Below are positions 33,154 to 43,014 of a DNA stretch of 64,000 nt, piece by piece. The stretch covers positions 62,001-126,000 of the forward strand of contig JAOBSW010000729.1 of the NCBI GenBank assembly GCA_026214975.1, written 5' to 3'. Source of the stretch: Gentiana macrophylla (taxonomy: Eukaryota > Streptophyta > Magnoliopsida > Gentianales > Gentianaceae). Position numbers and translations under genes: made by a program. The notes under the pieces are model-generated. The model saw nothing but the letters and a program-made list of their open reading frames with translations, had not been told where the DNA came from and did not search any database. How positions within the stretch are numbered: the first letter of the stretch is position 1; every line of letters starts with the position of its first letter.

Positions 33154-34681
33154 ATGGCCGAATCATCAAAAGTCGCTAAAAAACGTAAGCCACATATCCC
33201 TACCCAAGTCCCGGTCATAGAGACAAGGCCTTTAACAGAGGAAGAATTGGCCGTTAGTTTTGATAGAACCGCATCTAGAGCAGCTAGAAATGCCTTAAAG
33301 AATAAGTTTGGAAAGCGTCTAGTGGCGATAGAGAGGGGTTTAGATTTCAAAGATTTGGGAAGGGAAGTGAAAGAAATTTTTGAACGGCGACAGTGGTTGG
33401 AGTTAGCCAGTTTAAGGGAAGGTGAAGTTAACACAACCTTAGTAGCTGAATTTTATTCTCTGGTAGCAACTCATAATGAAACAGAGGATGGTGAGTTAAC
33501 TTCGGTAACCTTAAGAACCAGGACAGTGCCGTTTAATCCTCAGATTATAAATGCTATATATGGTATTCCTGATATACCAGAAAATGAGGATTATTATACG
33601 GTATGGAATCTAGATGAGCCTGCAGATTTTGACCATATAGTCTCAATGACCCGATTGTAACGAGTTAGATCCCACAGCTATATGGCATGAAAATAGGTTT
33701 TCCTATGGAAAATGTATAAGGGATATGAGAGCTATTAAACGTTTTATCAGTTCGACTCTTTACCCTACTCGTCATTTGACATCTTTTGGTAAGGAGGATC
33801 TGTGTATTGCATGGGCTATGGTAAATGATATACCTGTGGATGTAGGCAAAGTTATGTATAGACGGGCCAAGGAATTTGTCTCAACTGCTAAACCAGGCAG
33901 TCACATGCCTTTTCCTTGTTTTATTTCTTCCTTGTGTCGCCAGATAGGTGTTCCTGAGCTCCCAAATGATAATCTGATTATGGTTGATGAAACACTGATA
34001 GGTCCTAGTTTACCACTTAGGCCGGCGGGAAGAATAGATTTTATGAACCCAAACCGCCGTCAACCTCAGCCTATTCCATCTGTTTCTCAATCCACATCTG
34101 TTCCTCCTTCATCTAGTCAAACTCAATCTCAGCTTCCACAAACCATCACATATGACATGTTTCAATCTTTAGCCTATGATGTTCATCGTGCCATTGCCAA
34201 TATGGTTGTTTTTGCGGAAAGGAATAGGCAGTTGTCTGAAGATTTGAGACAAGGGATGCGCGGTATTTATCAGATGAATATACTTCAGAACCCTGCTTAC
34301 GCCGAAATGGACATTCCGCAATGCCAATCTGAGCCGTATACAATGCCCAACTTTATTCCACCGATGCCACCTCGATCAAACTTCCAACAAATGCCACATT
34401 CTTTTGGAAATCAAACTAGTGGTGTAGGGGATTTTTCGACAGGTACCACGGCGGCCACTACATCTGGTTGGGGAGGATTTGAAGCATTTGGTCACACCAC
34501 GACAGGATGGGGAAGCACTTTTTCTGATATCACGACAGGGATGAGCTCGATGGGATTTGATGGCTCGGTTAGAATGTCAACACATTTTCAAGAACCATTC
34601 CATGAATCGACTTTTGATCCAGCTAATTCTCAAGCCATTCCGAGTTCAAGCTTTGTCGAGATGAGTGATGATGAGGAGTGA
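33154..34681 (+). pseudogene. Athila accessory ORF 1 ('putative plant transposon protein' type), one frameshift
   Basis: The ATG at 33154 opens MAESSKVAKKRKPHIPTQ, with a basic KKRKP patch near the N-terminus. The conserved domain includes WLELASLREGEVNTTLVAEF, then a VPFNPQIINAIYGIP block. A single-base shift near 33650 moves reading into the frame that continues to TGA at 34679-34681; the overlap is clean (codons are open from ~33653). The second half has RFISSTLYPTRHLTSFGKED and MPFPCFISSLCRQIGVPEL, then a Pro/Ser/Gln-rich and Gly/Thr-rich tail. It is clearly paralogous to 35165-36016. The function is not known; proteins of this kind accompany Athila-like elements. Confidence 0.72.
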
Positions 34682-34918
34682 TTTAAACCATTTTATGATT
34701 ATTGATACTTAAAACAATTTATTTTCGTACAACTAGTTTTTGAATTTTATTTTCATATGATTTTATTTTTCGCACCGTGTAGTAAAGTTTGTCATTATCA
34801 ATATTCTATAAGAATAACATAATAAAAAGAAACCAAAATTTTTGAGCAAAAATATCAACTAGAAAAAATTCTGGGGCAACTTTCACGCTGAAACAACTCT
34901 GTCCGTGAATAGTAGTTA

Positions 34919-35095
34919 CCGGATCGATCCGACCTGATCCCGGATCGATCCGGTGTGAGTATACCGACCTGACACAGATTTCCAGCTGATAGGCCGGATC
35001 GATCCGGCCCTTTCCAGGATCGATCCGGGAAGTACAAAAACGCCAAAAAGGAGATCTTTTCTACTTTTGCATGATAGGTAAGTTTCTATAAAAGG
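34919..35095 (+). promoter_or_regulatory. Promoter of accessory ORF 2: two palindrome pairs and a TATA box
   Basis: Palindrome centres lie at 34925/34946 and 35000/35021, each pair 21 bp apart. TATAAAAGG at 35087-35095 follows ~60 bp downstream and stands ~70 bp before the ATG at 35165, a normal plant promoter-to-start distance. The composition copies that of the LTR promoter. Confidence 0.65.
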
Positions 35096-35164
35096 AATAG
35101 CTAGCTATTCTTAAAAATGCTCATTCCTTTTCTATCTGAATAAGCTTCCCTATCTGTAATAAAA

Positions 35165-36016
35165 ATGTCTAATCACTCATCCCCCTCGGTTAATAGTTAT
35201 GAACCACATACGCCTGACGGTGTGGTTCCCGAAAGCCAAGCCTCTTGTTTCCATAACGACGTTCCGAGACGTCTAAATTTTGTTCAATCTCCTATTCTGA
35301 TGGAGAAAGGTTTGAATACTGAAAAATTTGATCAGTGGGGTAGGAATCTGATACGAGGTCTTGGTTGGAAGAAATTTGTAAAACATCCGAGGGGTAGAAT
35401 AAATATTTCTATAGTTCGGGATTTTTATTCATCTCTATCTGAAAATACTACGATAGCAGCAACTCAACTCATTACTGTCCGAGGCATTGTTATTCCCTTT
35501 TCGTCCTTCGTTATTAATCAAGTTTATGAAATTCCGCCTTGTGTTTTTTTTCCCAGTACACATTTTGAGTTCCAATGGGAACTAGAAAATCCTTCTAATA
35601 TTGTCAATAGAACCGCAGAAGCGTTCCAGTACTTGTTTCCTCTTTTCGATCATAATTATGATTTTTCCACTCTTGCGTTATCTCCTCGCCTGAGGGCGTG
35701 GAAACATTTTATTAATTCACGAGTATATCCCACAAATGATTTCTCGGGAATTAATGACTGCGAACTGCTTCTGATGTATGCAATCACTATTGGAGCATAT
35801 ATAGACTGGGGGATATTGATTCACAAGACATCGGTCAATTTCGCAGTAGAGCGATGTAGTAGAGGGAAGCCCATGCCGTTTGCATGGCTTATATCGCGAC
35901 TTTGTGTTCATTTACATGGAGTACCTGAGTTTGATCAAGACGAGATTTTTCCATCTCGTGGGTCTCAAGTTGGCCTACTTCCGGTTGATACTCCCGGATG
36001 TTCGTCAACAGTCTGA
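35165..36016 (+). CDS. Athila accessory ORF 2, intact 283-residue protein
   Basis: The ATG at 35165 opens MSNHSSPSVNSYEPH and the frame is open to TGA 36014-36016. Its middle matches ORF 1: WKKFVKHPRGRINISIVRDF aligns with the WLELASLREGEV segment, FINSRVYPTND with FISSTLYPTRH, and MPFAWLISRLCVHLHGVPEF with MPFPCFISSLCRQIGVPEL. It lacks the long Gly/Thr-rich tail of ORF 1. No signal peptide or transmembrane helix is seen, which argues against a classical envelope protein. It is intact, whereas gag and pol of the same element are wrecked, which suggests either chance or separate selection. The role is unknown. Confidence 0.7.
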   Translation: MSNHSSPSVNSYEPHTPDGVVPESQASCFHNDVPRRLNFVQSPILMEKGLNTEKFDQWGRNLIRGLGWKKFVKHPRGRINISIVRDFYSSLSENTTIAATQLITVRGIVIPFSSFVINQVYEIPPCVFFPSTHFEFQWELENPSNIVNRTAEAFQYLFPLFDHNYDFSTLALSPRLRAWKHFINSRVYPTNDFSGINDCELLLMYAITIGAYIDWGILIHKTSVNFAVERCSRGKPMPFAWLISRLCVHLHGVPEFDQDEIFPSRGSQVGLLPVDTPGCSSTV

Positions 36017-37548
36017 TGTGTTGTTTGAATTGGTAGTTATCAGTTGGTAGTGACTGTTGGAGAGTTGCTAGTTCAGAAGTTAGTCTGTTTAAGATAGTAG
36101 TTCTTTAAGTTGGTAAACTAATAATTTGTTTAATTATGTTTCTCTTTGAGTGTAATAATTTTAATAATCTTGTTTAATATATATGTTTTTTTTATGCTTC
36201 TATTAATGGAAACATAATAATACACGTAAGCAATATCACTAAAATAATAACAATAAAAATTTTAATTCTATTTTCGAACCTACTTTTTCGTACTCATTGA
36301 ACATCGGGACGATGCCACTTCGTAAGTGGGGAGTAGAGTTAGGTTAGTAAAATTAAAATTAAAATTTTTCATATAAATTTATACTTAATTGCTTAATACT
36401 TAGTTCAATTTTTCTTGAGTAAAAATAAGTAGATAATATATAATTAATATGAATAAAAATATAAATTGGTAAGAATAAATTTTTAATTTAGTAAAGTAAA
36501 TTAGATATATTATAATTATATTATATATGTCAGTTTTAGATTTTTTTTTATAAGATTTCAAGTATATGTAACTATACATAAATATTATCAAGTAATGTTT
36601 TTTTTTGAAATTTAGCAAATATACTTATATTTTTAATGAAATGTTAGAATAATTTTCTTTTCAAAAACGAAATATGAATATGGAATTGAACTAGGGATGA
36701 CGATTTTTGGCATAACTTTGTTCAGCTATAGCCAAATAGCCTACCTGAACGTAAAATTCCAATTTTTGTCCCCATCTCAGCCAAATAGAGTGGCCAGACC
36801 TCACTCGAAATAGCCATTTGTGATTAAACTAATTATAACCGACCCTTAGCCTATTTTGGTCTACATTTCTTAAAAATCCTACGAGTTTGTACGTACTTAT
36901 GAAAGAAGATGATGACATAAAAGCTAAGTATCGATGCAAAAGAATGGTATATGCTGAGATTGGAAAAGTTGGATAGGTATTAATATATTCGAAATCACCT
37001 TATGACACTTGCAAGATAGTCGATTTTGGTAATGAGTTCGGGTATGTTAATATTCTATGGAAAAAAAAAAGAAAAAAGAAATAATATCAGAATGTTATTA
37101 GTCGAGATATTTTTGATCAAAAATATGAAGATGTAAGTACGTACGACTTGCTTCTTTTTTTTTGATTTCCTTTTCTATCCTTTCGATTAACCAACACCCT
37201 GAGCCTAAAATGTTATAAGCCATTTTGCCAACTACTTGACTTAGTCCTTGATTCCAAATATTTCATATAAGTTAAGATATGAGAATAATTCTAGAATTTT
37301 AATTATATTTATTAAGTAGATTATGCAGAATTTCATTTGAATGATATTTGATAAATAATTTATCTAAGTTATATACACTTTTTATCTTGTTAATTTCTAA
37401 GAAAGATATAATTAATATGATTATAATATTGAAATGACATTTTACTGACTTGAGGATTAATCTACCAAGTATATCATTTTTATTGTAATTTTTATATATT
37501 TCCGCTTATTTTGCTCGAGGACGATCAAAGAGCTAAGTGGGGAGTAGT
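36017..37548 (+). other. Athila 3' untranslated region with two polypurine-tract copies
   Basis: Very A/T-rich and without credible ORFs. AAGTGGGGAGTAG occurs at 37535-37547 directly before the 3' LTR (the functional polypurine tract by position) and again at 36324-36336. A hairpin-like TTTGCTCG-agga-CGATCAAA lies at 37510-37529. Confidence 0.7.
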
Positions 37549-39260
37549 TGATGTATAACATTTATATGATAAAAATTACGATATATTATATATTTTATCA
37601 ACTCTTTATATATAAAATATAAGAAATTATAACGATAATCTTATGAAATATTAATAGCTAGGAATAAATCTAAATACTATAAAAATCTAGTAAAAGTAAT
37701 AAAAAGTTAAAAATTTTGTACCGGTTTAGTAACCGGAGTGTAAATGTCGATTTACATTGGGTATTTTTGGTATTTTATTGCATTTTTAGGTAAACCAAGA
37801 CCCAGTGACGACACTTTTGAAGTAAAAACATGTCTTTCGAAGGAAGTAAGGAAGTGCCACGAGACTTAAAATTCAAGTGGATCAGCAATTCGTAATGCTA
37901 TTATCAAATTATATTTTCGACAAACGAATGGCCCATCAAAAAGGCATTTTCGGAAGAAGAGTCCTTCATTAAAGTTATAGATCTTTTCAAGAGCTTTCCA
38001 ACTCTTCTTGAATCATGTCATTTGGAGATCCAGAGCTCAAGTTATGATTTTATCAAATTTCAGATCAAGATGTGAAAAAATGCAACCGGATCAATCCGGA
38101 TTAACCTCAGATCGATCCGGCTTGTCAGTTGGAAACATAATGATGATTAGCATGTGATCTTGCAGAAAATAATCCGGTGGATAATATTTTTTATTCCCGG
38201 ATCGATCCGGCATCACCTCGGATCGATCCGGCCCTGGAAAATTCTGCCTATAAATTCAGCAGGATTGCAGACAGCAAAATATACCAATATATTTTCTAAA
38301 CCTCTTTACTTAGTAGTATGTATATAGGCCTTATGCCATAAATAATGTAATAATAGTAGTATCGTTGTAATGCTCGGGAAATTATCGGAGGTTCAATGTT
38401 GCTGAAGTCGTTGTAATATCCGGAAGAATACGACCTCTGAATCAACAGTTGTAATCGGGTAAATTTCTAAAGTATTTATGTTTGTTATTTTTATTTTTAT
38501 CTTTTTAATCGTTATAATGTTAGTAGGTTAAATCTAATAACTAGCCAAGATTATGTAATCGTATTAATTCGATCTTTTTGGTAAATGAATGTTGTCTAAT
38601 TAAAATTGACTATAATTGAGTTAATTGAATCTTTTTTCTATTTTGCACGTATTGATAATATTCGGATTGAAGTAATTAATCAATATGAATCGCAACATAT
38701 AACCTAACGATGAACTGACCAGAGAAGTTAGGATATGAGATAAATGATAGAAAATCCGGAGGGTAAAAATGGCCGTGCGAAAGCGTGACAACGGAATCCT
38801 ATTTCCTACACGGGGGCAGATTTGTCTTGGGAAAGATGAATCTTATTAGAATTTGTGCTCAAGATCGTGATAATGTTAAAATCAATGGTTTAATTGAAAC
38901 TAACACCGGAAAGTTGAATCGATCCGCATGACAACCGGAGCCTTTTGAATAACATCGGCCGTCTGACAAACGGAATAACCTCTTTTATCCGGGGTAGATT
39001 TTTGTACTGTACTGCTCGAGACTAACTGAGATTAGCATGGGGCAGTTGTGGAGATTGAACTGATGACAATGTAACATATGACAATTTCATACGCTCGTGT
39101 GAGAAGGAATTGTTAACCTCAGGAGTGCACCGTTTCATTTACTCAATTGGACCTAATAAAAGGAAGATCGAGCACATTCATTAAGCTAAAAGATTGAATA
39201 ATTCAATTATATATATCTTGGCTAGTTCTATAATAATTATTAGTATTTAATATATTGGTA

Positions 39261-39338
<78 letters not shown>

Positions 39339-39615
39339 GTTTATTATTTATGTATTACTATATATATTTATGTATTTATATATATTATAATAATTTAGTT
39401 TTAATTTATGAAATTTTTTTATAGAAAGTAGCGACTCGTTTAATAAATCTGCGATTTAGATCGAGATAATAATAGTTGTTTGGTGTTTAACCACACTTAA
39501 AAGAATTACCTTGTTTCCCTGAGGATTCGACACCTGACTCACCATACTAGCACTACAGTTTGACCCGATACACTGTCGGTTAAGGACTGGAATAGCACTA
39601 GAAAAGGCCACGTCA
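37549..39615 (+). repeat. Athila 3' LTR
   Basis: It is 2067 bp and near identical to 23769-25786. The main difference is an expanded TA microsatellite at about 39263-39338, plus scattered substitutions and one-base indels. Confidence 0.93.
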
Positions 39616-39690
39616 GCTATTCGTTTTATTTGCTGTTCGCGTTGTTGATATTGTGTTGCCCCTCAAGTGTATTATGAACCTCTGGTTCTT

Positions 39691-40100
39691 ACTGCACTTG
39701 AGATTGACTCGCTTGCCTTATCTTTTTGCCCCTCAGGCTTATTTGACCTTTGGCTGAGCACTTTAATGTAAACTGTCCCTGGTCGTGGTCTTTTTTGCCA
39801 CTTAAGCTCTTTCGACCATCGACTGGGACAGGTGGCCCGACTATGCGAACCGTCCTTTGTCCAGACCTTTTTCGCCTCTTAGGCTCATTCGGCTTTCGAC
39901 TGAGACATTTGGCCCGACCCTGCGAACCGTCCTTTACTTTAGCCTCGTTCGCCACTTGGGCTCGTTCGGCTTTTAGCTTGGACCTGTGGCCCGACCCTAC
40001 GAACCGTCTTTGAGCCTTTGCATTTGTTGCCCATTAGGCTAACTTTGCTTTTGGCTTTATCGAGATGTCCGACCTGCGGATCTCTCTTCTCGTCGACGAC
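39691..40100 (-). repeat. 77-bp tandem repeat in the Tat 3' region, about five units
   Basis: Anchors GCGAACCGTCC at 39845 and 39922 and ACGAACCGTC at 39999 are spaced exactly 77 bp. Weaker units precede (TAAACTGTCC near 39768) and follow (ACCTGCGGATC near 40072). Units share GGCTCNTTCGGCTTTNG and TGGCCCGAC. It lies between integrase and the antisense gene, ahead of the point where the Athila element inserted. Confidence 0.8.
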
Positions 40101-40271
40101 TGTTTTGCCTTAACATTTTCTATCACATTAGACTTGTATTGGCTATAAATCCTAACAAACACATAAAACATCTCGAGAAAATGCAAGCTTATTAGAATAC
40201 TCATAAAATTGTCTCATGGACTTATTACAAGACTTAAAACTGAAAGGTAAACAAGTTCATCAAAGCTTATC

Positions 40272-41591
40272 TCAAACATAATACTTTCTCAGATTGTTGG
40301 CATGCCAATGTCGAGGGACCGTGGTTCCATCCGCTCGACCAAGTTGATAAGACCCTTTGGGGTGAAACTTCAGTATCTGATATGGGCCTTCCCAATTCGG
40401 GGTCAACTTTCCAACCGCTTCCTGTCGACTTGCTTCGTTCTTCCTCAAAACCAGATCTCCGACTTTGAAGTATCTATGTCTGACCCTTGAGTTGTAGTAC
40501 TGAGAAATTTTCTGCTTATACCTTGCCATTCGGGCTGAGGCTATCTCTCTTCGCTCCACAACCTTATCCCTTTCCTGTCGGAGTTCGGGATCATTCGTCT
40601 CAACGTTATATGCTAGAACTCGAGGAGAAAGAACACCGATCTCAGCGGGTATCACCGCTTCGCAACCATACACCAAAGAGAAAGGAGTTTCTCCTGTTGA
40701 TGAATTAGGAGCTGTCCTATACGACCATAGGATGCTCGGGAGCTGCATTGCCCAATCTCGACCTTCTGCCTTCAGTCTCTTCTTTAACCCCAGCTTGATC
40801 TGTCGATTAGTTTGCTCCACTTGACCGTTTGCCTGTGGGTGAGCCACTGAGGTGAATCGCTGGTTGATATGGTATTCGCTGCACCATTCTCTAACTTTTC
40901 GATCTTCGAACTGGGTACCATTATCCGAGATCAATGCCTTCGGAATTCCGTACCTGCATAGAATATCGACCCACAAGAATTTTTTGATGGTTGCAGCTCG
41001 GATATCGGGCAGAGCCTTGGCCTCTACCCATTTCGTAAAGTAGTCAACTGCAACGACCACAAATTTGAGATTTCCCGGGGCTCGGGGTAGAGGTCCGACA
41101 ATGTCGACTCCCCACTGATCGAAAGGCCATGCTGACGAGATGACATTCATGTCTTGTGCTTGTTGATAAGAAATATTATCATGAATCTGACAAGAGTTGC
41201 ATTTCTGGACAAGATTATTCGCATCTCGTTGCATCGAAGGCCAAAAATACCTAGCTAACTTGCACTTTCGAGCTAACATTCTGGCCCCACAATGATTCCC
41301 ACAGGCTCCTCTGTGAACCTCTTCTAAGAGGTATTTGCCTTCACTTTCTGAAACACATCTCAACCATGGACTCACGAAAGATTTCCGATAGAGGATGTCG
41401 TCGAAGAACGCATATCGAGCCGATTGGAGTCGAATTTTTCTGGCTTGTATCTTGTCGGATGGTAGAATTCCGTCTTTGAGGTAAAGAACGATCGAGTCCA
41501 TCCACGTGGCCTGATGAGTGATCAGCTGGGCCTCTGCCTCGATGTAACTCCTTTCGGTCAATAACTCGACTAGAACCTTCTTACTAGACAT
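40272..41591 (-). pseudogene. Tat integrase
   Basis: An open 439-codon frame holds the full integrase: the HHCC finger (EVHRGACGNHCGAR ... CNSCQIH), the DDE core (FDQWGVDIVGPLPR, ALISDNGTQF, ANGQVEQTNR) and the GPY-like C-terminus (WEGPYQILKF...GSYQL) ending ANNLRKYYV. The frame itself is intact. Pol upstream is not, so the domain could not be made from a full polyprotein. The upstream end overlaps the RNase H tail by a frameshift near 41590-41650. No chromodomain is seen, as expected for Tat. Confidence 0.93.
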
Positions 41592-41935
41592 GAAGTTCGA
41601 TGCAAGCTTTGAGAGGGCATCGGCTCTTTTGTTCTGACTTCGAGGAACTGTTCAAATTGAACTGTCTTGAACTTAGGTATGAGACCCTGGACAACTGCTA
41701 AGTAATTCTTCATAGTTTCTTCCTTAGCCTCATACTCCCCTTTCACATGATTTACCACCAATTACGAATCGCTGTACACCAGCAAATCCTCGACACCCAG
41801 CTTCAGAGCAAGTTTCAGACCAGTTATCATAGCTTCATACTCGGCCTCTTTGTTCGTTGCTTTAAAGTCGAATCGAAGGGCGTATGGAAATTCTTCGCCT
41901 TTCGGGCTTACTAGAAGGAGCCCTTGATGCGAAAC
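41570..41935 (-). pseudogene. Tat second RNase H domain (C-terminal part, broken)
   Basis: The minus strand shows NKEAEYEAMITGLKLA, then VYSDS followed at once by an in-frame TAA, then LVVNHVKGEYEAKE. After a frameshift comes a KRADALSKLAS-like end that joins the integrase. This is the archaeal-type RNase H that Tat elements carry in addition to the RT-linked one. Its first strand (LQVDGASSKEG) is found far upstream at about 43040, separated by an insertion. Confidence 0.85.
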
Positions 41936-41977
41936 CGCCCGGAGGAAGGCTTCGGATCGAATGAATACGTAGGACCG

Positions 41978-42979
41978 TGGATTTGAAGGTATTTGGAAGT
42001 CCTTGACACAACCACAACCTGTGTGGAAGCACCTTGGAATAATAAGCTCCGCGACACAATCACAACCCGTGTGAAGGCACCTTGGAATAAAACCTCAACA
42101 CTTAGAAAACCTGTTTCTAAGCACCTTGGTATATGGATAACCACAAGGATTGCTCAAGTCCTTGATAATCCGAGATTTGAATTCCCTTTCCAGAGAAACT
42201 CACACAACACTTTTCCAAGTGAAGAATAAAATATGATTTATATTGATAACAAGTTCTTCATTACAAGTTACAAGTGGTTGGCTATTTATAGGAAAATAAG
42301 TACATGAATTTATTATAATAAGATGAAAAGTTTATCCTAAATTAAATGCATATTGGCGCATCCAAGGAGCTTCATCCAGGTTCAATGTATCTTCTTTTAG
42401 ATTCTCCAGTTTCTGACCCGCAGCTGTTTAGGCCATTTTGACCATTATAACTTATTCAAATGAAGATAACCCATTGACGAAAGTTGAAGATCAGGATTTC
42501 TACTATGAAATGCATATGTGGATCATCAATTTTGGATAAGTAAAGCTCCTGATCCGATCCGATAAAGAAGACTGCTCACCAAGTTCAATGCACTTCAAAA
42601 TTCGTCCATGCAAGCCTTGTTCTAGGTTCATTGAATCTAGATTCAATGTATCATGATAAATGCTTGAAATTTTCCAAGAATTCTTGTACATGAATTTGAT
42701 TATTCCAAAACTTGTCTTCTTGTCTTCTTGAAGTGTTTGGGGCGCCACCATCACTTTAATTTTCAGCAAAATACTTGTGTTTATTTAGCTAACATCACAT
42801 AATATAATATATAGTAGTAATATACATAATAATACTTATATTATGCACCATCATTTGGACATTATTCTGGACTTCCGTAAGCATAATTGACGGACTTAAT
42901 GACTTCAAAAATTTCTTCATGCTTGGAGGATTATTAAATGGACCAAATTACCCAAAGATGCGAGCCTTATTTTGCATAG
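41978..42979. mobile_element. Non-coding ~1-kb insertion in the Tat RNase H region, possibly a solo LTR
   Basis: The RNase H domain is interrupted between its first strand (~43030) and the NKEAEYEA segment (~41860). The inserted text is A/T-rich and carries three direct repeats around CACCTTGGAATA (41999-42140). It could be bounded as TGGATTTGAAGG...TTATTTTGCA in plus orientation. 'tagga' appears just outside both sides but is offset by three bases on the left, so the ends are approximate. Confidence 0.45.
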
Positions 42980-43014
42980 GAGTCGAGTTTCAGGACCAAC
43001 CCGACATGCTAGTG

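Larger units (their letters stand above)
23769..39615 (+). mobile_element. Athila-type Ty3/gypsy retrotransposon, 15.8 kb, with two paralogous accessory ORFs
   Basis: LTRs of 2018 and 2067 bp open TGATGTATAACATTTA and close CCACGTCA. A perfect 5-bp duplication gctat lies at 23764-23768 and 39616-39620, inside the 3' region of the Tat element. The order is tRNA-Asp-type primer site, gag, protease, RT, RNase H, integrase, a short ORF with a Cys/His knuckle, two related accessory ORFs where Athila elements carry their env-like region, a polypurine tract and the 3' LTR. Gag and pol have many frameshifts and stops, yet the LTRs are nearly identical and the second accessory ORF is intact. The element may therefore have been copied from an already defective template by helper proteins. 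Confidence 0.93.

Noticed and set aside
35165..36016. Athila ORF 2 as an envelope gene
   Set aside because: No signal peptide, no transmembrane helix, and it is related to ORF 1, which also lacks them.
39689..40013. Frames on both strands at the 77-bp repeat
   Set aside because: The period is not a multiple of three and the two strands are open over the same repeats; there is no gene evidence.
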